In this document: positions 1 to 7,519 of the stretch, piece after piece
Position numbering within the stretch: the stretch's first letter is position 1
Layout: every line of letters starts with the position of its first letter
Source of the DNA: JAAOYC01 sp036481345
GTDB lineage: Archaea > Nanobdellota > Nanobdellia > Woesearchaeales > WJKL01
Assembly: GCA_036481345.1 (NCBI GenBank)
Contig: JAZGHU010000038.1
Coordinates: forward strand, 1 to 22,663
Direction: 5' to 3'
Length of the DNA stretch: 22,663 bases
Position numbers and translations under genes: made by a program
The notes under the pieces: model-generated
What the model was told of the DNA's origin: nothing
What the model saw: only the letters and a program-made list of their open reading frames with translations
Database searches by the model: none

Positions 1-872
1 TTGTTCTAAAACTAAATGGCACAACGCAGACGTATACATCAGAAGTTCAGGTAGAGGATGGCATTATCTATTTGGATGGAGCATTTAATGAAACAGGTGT
101 GTATTATTTGGATTGGAGTGCTACTTATCTAGACAAAAGCAGAACAGCCAGAGAAATTGTTGTTGTGGTTGCTTGGGAAGAATTATTACAAGATATTAAT
201 TATACTGTTAATGTTGAATTATTGAGTTTGATCAAAGAGAATAGACAAGCTCTTCTTAAGTTATTGACAGATATGGAGTATATGCAAGAGTTTAGTGAAG
301 AAGAGATATTTTTGATAACAGACTCTGTAAATAGCATGACCAAGGTTATAAATTATCTAGAAAATGGAAAGATGTCTAGTGAAGATGCTGAGAGAGAGTT
401 CAATGCAATACAAGGTGAGCTGGAAGCAAGATTTGGAGATAGATTAACTGGATCTTTTATCGGAGACTTAAAAGAATTAGGAAAAGCTAAAACTCCGCTT
501 GAGAAATTTAAAGATCTATTGTTAGATTGGAGATTGGTGTTATTCATCATGTTGTTGATGATGTTTACAGTACTTATTGGAATATTGATCTTATTAATTA
601 GAGTAGTTAAGTCAGGGTACTTAGCACCTGGATCAAGGAGAAAAGTTACTAGGAAAAAAGCAAAAAGCAAAAAGCAAGCAGGAAAAAGACGTTATGAGAT
701 TTTAATTGATAAAATCAAAGGAAGAAAGGGCAAGAAAGAAAAAACCAAGAAAAGAAAGAAAGCTAAAAAAAGAAGATATAATATCTTAGCAGACAAAATA
801 AAAACTAAAATAAAGAAAAAAAGAGAAAAAAAGAGAAAAAAAGAGGATGAACATCTAATAGTCCTTAAATAA
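1..872 (+). CDS. C-terminal part of a surface membrane protein with a very basic cytoplasmic tail (5' partial)
   Basis: The frame is open from base 3 with no stop, so the gene begins before the window. The TTG at 72 is an internal Leu codon, not a start. The visible 289 residues begin with a beta-rich extracellular piece (GVYYLDW). A predicted helical stretch follows, carrying QEFSEEEIFLITD at bases 285-323. One transmembrane segment is encoded at about 531-605. The tail after it is about half Lys/Arg and holds two copies of RRYxILxDKIK (690-722 and 774-806), 28 residues apart. The pre-membrane motif recurs in the next gene (bases 3720-3758), so the two are related or act together. The topology (large outside part, short basic inside tail) is inferred from the positive-inside rule. 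I cannot name a family. The basic tail could bind nucleic acid, acidic proteins or lipid head groups. Confidence 0.85.
   Translation, partial: VLKLNGTTQTYTSEVQVEDGIIYLDGAFNETGVYYLDWSATYLDKSRTAREIVVVVAWEELLQDINYTVNVELLSLIKENRQALLKLLTDMEYMQEFSEEEIFLITDSVNSMTKVINYLENGKMSSEDAEREFNAIQGELEARFGDRLTGSFIGDLKELGKAKTPLEKFKDLLLDWRLVLFIMLLMMFTVLIGILILLIRVVKSGYLAPGSRRKVTRKKAKSKKQAGKRRYEILIDKIKGRKGKKEKTKKRKKAKKRRYNILADKIKTKIKKKREKKRKKEDEHLIVLK
690..806 (+). repeat. Two-copy protein repeat RRYxILxDKIK in the basic tail
   Basis: Codons at 690-722 and 774-806 encode RRYEILIDKIK and RRYNILADKIK, each followed by a run of Lys/Arg. The period is 28 residues. It looks like a duplicated short binding element rather than random low complexity, because the hydrophobic and acidic positions are kept. 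Confidence 0.75.
812..847 (+). repeat. Homopurine tract with a 10-bp period
   Basis: A run of purines contains AAGAGAAAAA at 821-830 and 831-840, with similar units on both sides. The unit is not a multiple of three, so gain or loss of a copy would shift the reading frame of the last residues of the tail. Confidence 0.75.
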
Positions 873-890
873 GACAATTAAATAGAAAAT

Positions 891-898
891 TTTATAAA
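891..898 (+). promoter_or_regulatory. TATA box for the 939 surface protein gene
   Basis: TTTATAAA lies about 44 nt before the ATG, which predicts a transcript start near 921 and a short leader. The leader contains GAGGTGTGAGG, a Shine-Dalgarno region just before the start. This gene is therefore leadered, unlike many others in the window. Confidence 0.7.
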
Positions 899-938
899 GA
901 CATAAGAGGATATTAATCCAATTTAGAGGTGTGAGGAT

Positions 939-3900
939 ATGAAAAAAACAGTCATCTATTTATTTATGTTAATTATGTTGAGTTCTTTTGTTTTTGCTGC
1001 TGATGAAATTGTTCAGTTTGCAGATAAACTAAACTATTGGAGCGGTGAAACACACACTGTCAATGTGACAAATACAGACATAGATACTACTCAGATAAAT
1101 GTCAATAGACCGACTGGCTGGACTTTTGGAACATTAAGCGGTTGTTCTTTTATTAACCCAAGTTTGATATCATGTGATCTTGCTGCAGGCAATTCAGCAA
1201 GTTACCAATTATTATCTAATTCAAGTGATGCTGAATACAAAGTTACAACTGTAACACCATCAACAAATAATTCTTACACTGCAACTTCTGTTAAATTCCT
1301 CAAGATAAAAGATGAAGAAATATTTCACACTTTAGTAGAATTTGGAAGAGGTAGGGGCAATTATTTCTTTGACAGTTTTGGATCTGGGTTAGCTGGATCA
1401 GGTCATACTGGAAGCGGCTGTGCTTATCTTCCTAATGGAACTTTATTTGAATTAAATTTCTTGCATAAAGTATTGAATATCCAGCAATATTTTGGATTAG
1501 CTAATGCTGATGCTGAGAATGTAACTTTTACATGTACTTATCCTGACAGGACAGTTGTTAGAGAACATCTTGTTAATAATATCACTAAATCCGGAGGATT
1601 ATGGACTCTTGATTATTTTATCAGCCTTGTTACTGGCTCATGGGAAAGAATGGGTTATATTGGAATGGATTTTGATGCTGGTGAATTTAGTGTTGGACAA
1701 AATATCAGTATTAATTGCACTGATATAAAATATATATTGCCTGCTGCTGGAGGTAATATCTCTATTGCAGAAGATTCATTTGATCTAGAATTAAGAAATA
1801 GAGAACCATTTAATATAACTGCTTCAACAGTTACAGGAACAGTTGGAAATGGAACCCAGGAAGTTGTTATTTCTTATACAATCACTAATACAGAACAATA
1901 TGATGTAAAAGAGGTTATCATAGAAATAGAAGCACCACCTTATGCAACATTTATTGGAACTAGGGGGGAGTTATGGGGAGTTGGTAGAGATCAATTTAGA
2001 ATAGAAAAGACAGAGCTTCAAGCAGGACAAAGCGAAACAATAGGGTTGGTTGCAAGATTTGATACAACAAACGCACCAAACATCACTAGCTTGGCTTTAT
2101 CACAAGGAGCGAAAGTACAATATGTAACTTGCTGGGAAGCTAATGCATACAACCCTCAAGAGTATATACAATATCTTGACATGCCTGTTAATGTTTCTGC
2201 TAACATGGGTGTGCCGACAAATATAATTAATATCATCAATATATTGATAAATATGAATACAACATTAAATCAGATCTATGATACAACTAATTTGATAAAT
2301 CTTACTGTAAATGATATATGGAATCTATCAGTAGAGATAAATCAATCAATAGCAAACTTACCTTTTAAAGTATGGAATTATTTCTCTAGAAATCTAACTT
2401 ATTATCCGCCTGTAGCATCTTTTAATGTTACAGTTACTGGTGGTATTGGAGGAGCTGGAGGAGGAGTTGCTTGTAGATGGAATCAAACAGCATGGTATAA
2501 TAATTCCTTAGCAAGCTCTAATTTTAATCAAGTTTATGGAACAAATTGGTTGAGAGCAGATTATCCTGGATTATATACAGGAACAGTTGATTTGTATAGG
2601 ACTTGTTATAGAGTAGCTCCAACTACATCGACTGTTACTGGAACAGATGTTCTTGAAGTATATATCTGTAATGATTATGATGGATCTGGAAATCCAGAGA
2701 CAGAAGCAGGATGTACTTTGATAGATGTACTTGATGTTGGTCAAGGAAGCTATCAAACTGATCAATTCAAATGGGAATGTACAGATATTCTTGGAAAAGA
2801 GGTTTATGGATCAAACATGTCTGTGATGTTTGAATGTGATGGTTGTTCTGGAACAGCAGATGGCTGGAAGATTGCTTTAGATCCTCTTGTAAATTTGAAT
2901 TATACATTAAATTCCTCAAATGATGGAACAGCATGGGTTATTGAAGCTAATGAAAGCTTGGTTGAGTGGGATTGGTGTATTCCAATTGACTTTGGATTTG
3001 AAGTTTGGAATTACAGCAATAGATCATTGACAGAAAATGTAACTTGTGCTTTAGGATCATGCAACCTTACAGTAATATTAGAGCAGTTTAATTGTACACT
3101 GGGAGCTGCAACAAATAAGATGTGTGAGCTACTTTATGCAATTAATGAAACCTCTTCTAATATGTGGCAGACAATCCAGATAATGAATACAACTGTGAAC
3201 AATATATGGAATTATTCACAATTAATCTATGGAGATACACAGACTATAATTGACTTGTTGAATTGTAATGGTTCAGTGGACAGTATGTTGTGTAATATCA
3301 CATTGGATATTAATAATTCTGTTAATGAACTTACTATAACTGTAAATAACATCAATAATTCAGTGAATTCAATAAACAATACATTATATGTAATGAATCA
3401 GTCTATTGCGAATGACTTCAATTATACATGGAGTTTGATTAATAATATAAGCGTCAATGTAGGAAATCTGAGTGTTTCATTGAACTGTTCTGATCCATTG
3501 AATAATTACAGTGGTAGTGTTTGTGAGTACTTAACTAGAATAGAGACAAATACAATAGACATCAACAATACTGTTAATGAAGTCCTAAATGTTGTTAATT
3601 ATATCAATGGAACCAGGTGGGGAAATGTAACTGCATGGGACTTGTATCAAGCTATCTTGAATATCAGCAATACTGTAACTAATAATTTCCAGGATATTCT
3701 TAATGCAATAACCAGGCTGCAAGAGTTTGATGAAGAATTAGTCTTCTTGGTTACAGACGCATTTGGATTGCAACAATCTGCTAAGAGAGACTTAGATAAT
3801 GGAGATTTAACTTCAGCTGCAGATAAGTTAAGAACTGCTAATGATAAATTGAATGAAGCTGCAATGAGATTAGTGAAAGTAGAGAATGAAGTTCAAGCAG

Positions 3901-3998
3901 AAACTTCTGGCGGCGGAGATTTTAGCTGGGTGTTGATTTTGGCAGGATTGATCGGTGTTGTTGCAATAAGCTTTTATTTGTTATCGAAGCCTAAATAA
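939..3998 (+). CDS. Large sequon-rich cell-surface protein, C-terminally membrane anchored
   Basis: The 1019-residue protein starts with a signal peptide (residues 1-20, ending SSFVFA). Residues 24-292 form an ectodomain shared with the 4293 gene: a Cys-containing beta domain, then VEFGRGRGNYFF (133-144), ending at DLELRNREPF (282-291). A further beta domain follows. Residues about 425-480 and 730-905 are Asn-rich, helical-looking stretches with repeated IWNxS/VWNY and INNSVN patterns. I count about 48 Asn-X-Ser/Thr sites. Near the C terminus are QEFDEELVFLVTD (928-940), a helical region, a Gly/Ser hinge and one transmembrane segment ending in KPK. It looks like an S-layer or stalk-type surface glycoprotein standing off the membrane. 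The family is not recognised by name. The start is supported by the signal peptide and by GAGGTGTGAGG before it. A hairpin terminator follows the stop. Confidence 0.9.
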   Translation: MKKTVIYLFMLIMLSSFVFAADEIVQFADKLNYWSGETHTVNVTNTDIDTTQINVNRPTGWTFGTLSGCSFINPSLISCDLAAGNSASYQLLSNSSDAEYKVTTVTPSTNNSYTATSVKFLKIKDEEIFHTLVEFGRGRGNYFFDSFGSGLAGSGHTGSGCAYLPNGTLFELNFLHKVLNIQQYFGLANADAENVTFTCTYPDRTVVREHLVNNITKSGGLWTLDYFISLVTGSWERMGYIGMDFDAGEFSVGQNISINCTDIKYILPAAGGNISIAEDSFDLELRNREPFNITASTVTGTVGNGTQEVVISYTITNTEQYDVKEVIIEIEAPPYATFIGTRGELWGVGRDQFRIEKTELQAGQSETIGLVARFDTTNAPNITSLALSQGAKVQYVTCWEANAYNPQEYIQYLDMPVNVSANMGVPTNIINIINILINMNTTLNQIYDTTNLINLTVNDIWNLSVEINQSIANLPFKVWNYFSRNLTYYPPVASFNVTVTGGIGGAGGGVACRWNQTAWYNNSLASSNFNQVYGTNWLRADYPGLYTGTVDLYRTCYRVAPTTSTVTGTDVLEVYICNDYDGSGNPETEAGCTLIDVLDVGQGSYQTDQFKWECTDILGKEVYGSNMSVMFECDGCSGTADGWKIALDPLVNLNYTLNSSNDGTAWVIEANESLVEWDWCIPIDFGFEVWNYSNRSLTENVTCALGSCNLTVILEQFNCTLGAATNKMCELLYAINETSSNMWQTIQIMNTTVNNIWNYSQLIYGDTQTIIDLLNCNGSVDSMLCNITLDINNSVNELTITVNNINNSVNSINNTLYVMNQSIANDFNYTWSLINNISVNVGNLSVSLNCSDPLNNYSGSVCEYLTRIETNTIDINNTVNEVLNVVNYINGTRWGNVTAWDLYQAILNISNTVTNNFQDILNAITRLQEFDEELVFLVTDAFGLQQSAKRDLDNGDLTSAADKLRTANDKLNEAAMRLVKVENEVQAETSGGGDFSWVLILAGLIGVVAISFYLLSKPK

Positions 3999-4005
3999 TT
4001 TTTAA

Positions 4006-4057
4006 GTTGAGTCAAGCTCAACAGACTTTGAGGAGACCTCAAAGTTTTCTTTTTTTC
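4006..4057 (+). terminator. Tandem hairpins followed by a T-rich tract
   Basis: Just after the stop at 3998 come GTTGAG-TCAAG-CTCAAC (4006-4022) and ACTTTGAGG-AGA-CCTCAAAGT (4025-4045). A T-rich run (TTTTCTTTTTTTC) starts at the end of the second stem. Both stems are perfect. The layout matches a bacterial-type intrinsic terminator. In archaea the T tract alone is usually the main signal, so the role of the hairpins is inference. Confidence 0.75.
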
Positions 4058-4096
4058 TTAATTTTTTATCTTTATTTAACTATTAAAATCAAAACT

Positions 4097-4104
4097 TTTA
4101 TATA
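4097..4104 (+). promoter_or_regulatory. TATA box for the microprotein/surface protein operon
   Basis: TTTATATA lies about 50 nt before the ATG at 4150, predicting a transcript start near 4127 and a leader of about 20 nt. The inverted repeat at 4109-4149 covers the start site and the leader. Confidence 0.65.
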
Positions 4105-4108
4105 CTAT

Positions 4109-4149
4109 AATACATTGTAGATACATATATTAGACATTGTCAATGTATT
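4109..4149. promoter_or_regulatory. Inverted repeats covering the transcript start (operator candidate)
   Basis: AATACATTG (4109-4117) is the exact reverse complement of CAATGTATT (4141-4149). A third half-site, ACATTG (4134-4139), makes a near-contiguous palindrome ACATTG-T-CAATGT at 4134-4146. The cluster lies between the TATA box and the ATG at 4150. It could bind a dimeric repressor, perhaps the AbrB-like product of the gene it precedes. The sites are seen. The binding protein is inference. Confidence 0.55.
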
Positions 4150-4296
4150 ATGAAAGTTGAAGTAGAAGGAGTAGAAGAGGTAATAGAAAAAAAGGTTGAT
4201 TCTTATAGTACAAGTACTAGGATTATTATCCCTAAAAAATATGCAAACAGAAAAGTAAAAGTTCTGATTCTTAAAGAAAAGGTGGTGGGGAAATGA
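4150..4296 (+). CDS. AbrB-like / DUF2080-like microprotein (48 aa)
   Basis: The 48-residue protein begins MKVEVEGVEEVIEKKVDSYS and contains RIIIPKKYANRKVKVLIL. The pattern of an N-terminal strand, VxxKV, a short polar loop, R-[VI]-x-[VI]-PKK and KVKVLIL matches my memory of the archaeal DUF2080 small proteins. These resemble AbrB/SpoVT swapped-hairpin DNA-binding domains. Its stop overlaps the ATG of the 922-residue surface protein as ATGA (4293-4296), and GGTGGTGGGG inside its last codons can serve as ribosome binding site for that gene. The two are therefore likely translated in a coupled way. DUF2080 members are often annotated as transposase-associated, but no transposase is visible here. 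A role as regulator of its own operon, acting on the inverted repeats just upstream, is inference. Confidence 0.65.
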   Translation: MKVEVEGVEEVIEKKVDSYSTSTRIIIPKKYANRKVKVLILKEKVVGK

Positions 4297-7061
4297 GAAA
4301 ACTTGTTTTATGTTTGATGATGATGATAATTATCCCTTCTGTGTACTCTTCAATAGATTATTATTCAGATAGGATGAACTTTCCTCCTGGAGAATCAAGA
4401 GTTCATAATCAGACACTGACAAATAATGGGGCAAGTGCAGTTCAAGTTAGTGCAACAATCCCTTCTGGATTTTCATTATCTGGAACAGACTGTACTATAA
4501 TCAATGCAAGCTTTGTTAATTGTGTTATTCCTGCTGGTTCTACTAAATATTTTAAACTGGATTCTCCTAGCAGTTGTGTAGATGGAACATGGTATAAATC
4601 ACTTTTGACAAGCAATACGAGCTTTTCAGAGGATTTTACTTTTGTCTGTACCCCTGATAATAAAATAACTGATTGTAAAGTAGAATATGGACATGGAGAA
4701 GCAAATTATCTGGATGAATTATATATCTCTAATGAAACTACTACTCTTTTTAATCTAGTTAGAGTATGGAATATTGGGCATTATCTGACACCAAATGAAC
4801 CTGCTAAGAATGCTACAATTGAATGCAGATATGAGAAATATCCTGTAAGGACATATGGCAGAGTAGAGGTTGAGCATGACACTACTGGAGTTAATGGGAC
4901 TTATTGGTGGACTGAGATTGAGGGAGGCTATTGGTTTAGGATTGGGGTTATAAGCCAGGAAGTATCTGGAAAAAGTATTGGAGATTTTTATAATGTTGAT
5001 TGTAATCAATTAGTTTATCATTTTGAGCATCAAAAAGTTATAGCAAATTCAACTACTTGTGATCTAGAAGTTAGATCTACTGAGCCTTTTTCATGCCAGC
5101 TTACAAGCCATCCAGTTTTCACAAACAAAGAGATACTTACTTTGACAAACAGCGAGAAATATACTGTTCATGATATCTCTTTTGACAGAACTTTGAATGA
5201 TGATAAACATACTGAAACATACAGGCAATTAGATGATGGAGATTCTATTAGTTATTTTGTGGATAATGGCTCTGCAAACAATATAACTTTATTTTTTATA
5301 CCTAGCTGGTATATCAACAGCTGGAGCCCAAGATATTATGAACAAGTTGTCAGTTGCGGTAATGTAACCCTTCCTGCAAATAATCCTCCTATCTTAATCT
5401 CTAATATCCCTGATCAAGCTTGGCAGATGAATACAAACAATACAGATGCCTTTGATCTTGATAGTTATTTTGGAGATATTGATGCAGATCCTTTAACATA
5501 TACATGTGATAATGTCAGCAATATTACAATTATTATTGATGGAAGCAATCAAGTTAGTTTTATTCCTGATATTAATTGGAGTGGAGTAAGAAATACAACC
5601 TGCTATGCAAATGATTCTACTAATGTCACAGCATCAAACACATTCCAATTATATGTTTATAATTGTGGAAACAGTTTTGTTGATCCAGGAGAGCAATGTG
5701 ATAGTGGAAATCTTTCAGGACAAACTTGCATTGGATTAGGTTATGCTAGTGGAAATTTAAGCTGTACCTCAAGTTGTAGTTTTAATACTTCTAATTGCAG
5801 CAGTCCACCAAGCCCACCAGGAGGCGGCGGTGGTGGAGGTGGAGGAAGTAGCTATACTCCTCCAGAAGAGATTCCTGAAGTAGAAGTTACAGGAATTGAT
5901 GTAGATGTAATCAGATATCCTCCAGATATTAATTTACAGGATGATGGATTCACTGTTCTTGTAAAAGTTGAAAATATAGGAGATGTTCCTTTATCAGGTG
6001 TTGAGCTTGGAGTTGGTAATATCACTGGATGGTGTTTTGATAATAAAACAATAGGATATCTTGGAGTTGGTGAGATGAAGCTTGTAGAATTTGAATTTGA
6101 GAATTGTCATTGTAATTATGATTATGTTGTGATTAATGAACATTTGGAGATACCATTTATAGGAGGAGTTGGAAATGTGTGGGATGTTGATGTTGCAAGC
6201 TTTGTTACAAAACTTCCTGAAGTAACTGTACTTACAGACAGAAAATATTATTTTGAAAATGATGTAATGAGGCTTTGTATTATCTATAATAATACAGATC
6301 AAGATGAAAATAAGAGCCAATTAGAATATGAACTTAATGTTTATAGAAAATCTTATGCAGAGGAAGAAGATTTTATTGTTGATTATTTGACTTCTTATGA
6401 TGTTTCAGGAAGAAAAGTCCTTGTTGTTATCAAAGATTATTGGATCCATGATGTTATGGAAGTTGAAGAATATATTGTTAGAGCAGTTCTTTATCAGAAA
6501 GGAGATATATTAGATATTGAAAGATATGAATTAGCAGAAGCTAATACAACAGTAGTGTTGAATGGATTTATAGAAGATCAGATATTGCAAGGAGAAGAAA
6601 CTCTTTATGAATTTAAATATGAAGATGAAGTACATGCTGTTTACATCAGAAGTTTTGATGAGAATTATGTTGATTTGAGTGTAACTTCAGAGATCCAGAA
6701 TTTCAGGATAAGATTACTTGAGACAGAGTTTGTTGATTTGGACGGAAATGATGAAAATGATATTAGTCTGACTTATCTTGGAATTAAAGAAGGAAAAGCA
6801 GATGTTAGGATAAGATTGGTTCCTAAAGAGCCCCCGCATATTGGAGGAGACAAAGATCACTTTATGCTTGACTTAGGAGAATATGTTCCAATAACACTTC
6901 CACCTTCAAAACTCAAGCGTATTGCTCCTATTGCAGAAACATTTGTAATTATAGTAATTGCTGCATTGCTTCTTTGGTATGTTATTTGGCTTACTTTTAA
7001 ATATCAAGAAGAAATAGGAAGTTTTTTAAAGAAGAAAAATAAAAATAAAAAGAAGAGGTGA
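4293..7061 (+). CDS. Large multidomain cell-surface protein, membrane anchored
   Basis: The 922-residue protein has a signal peptide (residues 1-19). Residues about 20-267 are paralogous to the 939 gene product, with matching order of elements: Cys-containing beta domain, VEYGHGEANY (130-139) and DLEVRSTEPF (257-266). Residues 363-455 look like a cadherin/Ig-like fold (NNPPILISNIPDQAW, FGDIDADPLTYTC). Residues 458-503 are a Cys-rich module of the CGNxxxDPGEQCDSGN type, similar to the Myxococcus cysteine-rich repeat. A PPSPPG(G)n linker at 504-525 separates this from CARDB/DUF11-like beta domains. One transmembrane helix lies at about 878-901, then a tail KKKNKNKKKR. The N-terminal module may assemble with its paralogue, while the middle domains suggest adhesion or calcium-dependent contact. 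The function is inferred from domains only. Translation is probably coupled to the upstream microprotein (ATGA). Confidence 0.9.
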   Translation: MRKLVLCLMMMIIIPSVYSSIDYYSDRMNFPPGESRVHNQTLTNNGASAVQVSATIPSGFSLSGTDCTIINASFVNCVIPAGSTKYFKLDSPSSCVDGTWYKSLLTSNTSFSEDFTFVCTPDNKITDCKVEYGHGEANYLDELYISNETTTLFNLVRVWNIGHYLTPNEPAKNATIECRYEKYPVRTYGRVEVEHDTTGVNGTYWWTEIEGGYWFRIGVISQEVSGKSIGDFYNVDCNQLVYHFEHQKVIANSTTCDLEVRSTEPFSCQLTSHPVFTNKEILTLTNSEKYTVHDISFDRTLNDDKHTETYRQLDDGDSISYFVDNGSANNITLFFIPSWYINSWSPRYYEQVVSCGNVTLPANNPPILISNIPDQAWQMNTNNTDAFDLDSYFGDIDADPLTYTCDNVSNITIIIDGSNQVSFIPDINWSGVRNTTCYANDSTNVTASNTFQLYVYNCGNSFVDPGEQCDSGNLSGQTCIGLGYASGNLSCTSSCSFNTSNCSSPPSPPGGGGGGGGGSSYTPPEEIPEVEVTGIDVDVIRYPPDINLQDDGFTVLVKVENIGDVPLSGVELGVGNITGWCFDNKTIGYLGVGEMKLVEFEFENCHCNYDYVVINEHLEIPFIGGVGNVWDVDVASFVTKLPEVTVLTDRKYYFENDVMRLCIIYNNTDQDENKSQLEYELNVYRKSYAEEEDFIVDYLTSYDVSGRKVLVVIKDYWIHDVMEVEEYIVRAVLYQKGDILDIERYELAEANTTVVLNGFIEDQILQGEETLYEFKYEDEVHAVYIRSFDENYVDLSVTSEIQNFRIRLLETEFVDLDGNDENDISLTYLGIKEGKADVRIRLVPKEPPHIGGDKDHFMLDLGEYVPITLPPSKLKRIAPIAETFVIIVIAALLLWYVIWLTFKYQEEIGSFLKKKNKNKKKR

Positions 7062-7066
7062 ATTAA

Positions 7067-7519
7067 ATGGTCTTTGTATTTGGTATAGACATTCCATTGG
7101 TTGAACTTATATTTGTTTTAACATTAATATTGATCCTGTTATTCTCAATACTTATCTATCTTGTAATAAGCCAATCTAAATTGAATAAAAGGTTGAAGGA
7201 GATTCTTGGCAAGGAAAATTTAGAATTAAGAGGATTAAAAAGCATAGATGAGAAGGAGAGGACTGAGATAGGTCTGTTAAGGAGAATACTTTATGGTGTT
7301 GGTTCTACTAGAAAAACTATTAGGAGAGCAGCTAAAAGGAAGCCTAAGAAAAAGCCTAAAAGAAAAACAGTTACAGTAAGAAGGGTTGTTAGAAAAACAG
7401 CAACGAAAAGAAGGCCAGTAAAAAGAAAACCAACAAAAAGAGTTGTAATAAAAAGGCATTTAAGAAAAAAACCTGCAAAAAAGACAAAGAAAAGAAGATA
7501 TAGATATGTTCAGCCTTAA
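7067..7519 (+). CDS. Small membrane protein with a histone-H1-like basic tail
   Basis: The 150-residue protein has one hydrophobic segment (residues about 11-34), a short charged helix (36-70) and a 70-residue tail made almost wholly of Lys, Arg, Pro, Thr and Val. The tail has KRKP/KKKP motifs and ends KKRRYRYVQP. It starts 5 nt after the surface protein stop. GAGGTG overlapping that stop (7055-7060) is a good ribosome binding site, so it is in the same operon. The RRY element also occurs in the basic tail of the first gene of the window. There is no cleavable signal, so the tail is predicted to lie in the cytoplasm. Such KP-rich tails bind DNA or RNA in H1-like proteins. Here that would be a membrane-anchored nucleic-acid binder, which is inference. 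Its stop overlaps the elp3 stop (TTAA, 7516-7519). Confidence 0.85.
   Translation: MVFVFGIDIPLVELIFVLTLILILLFSILIYLVISQSKLNKRLKEILGKENLELRGLKSIDEKERTEIGLLRRILYGVGSTRKTIRRAAKRKPKKKPKRKTVTVRRVVRKTATKRRPVKRKPTKRVVIKRHLRKKPAKKTKKRRYRYVQP

Noticed and set aside
72..74. TTG as a start codon of the first gene
   Set aside because: The reading frame is open to the window edge and the upstream codons look like the same extracellular domain, so the TTG is an internal Leu codon.
4150..4296. Insertion sequence remnant suggested by the DUF2080-like protein
   Set aside because: No transposase fragment, terminal repeats or target duplication was seen nearby. The gene is tightly joined to the surface operon.
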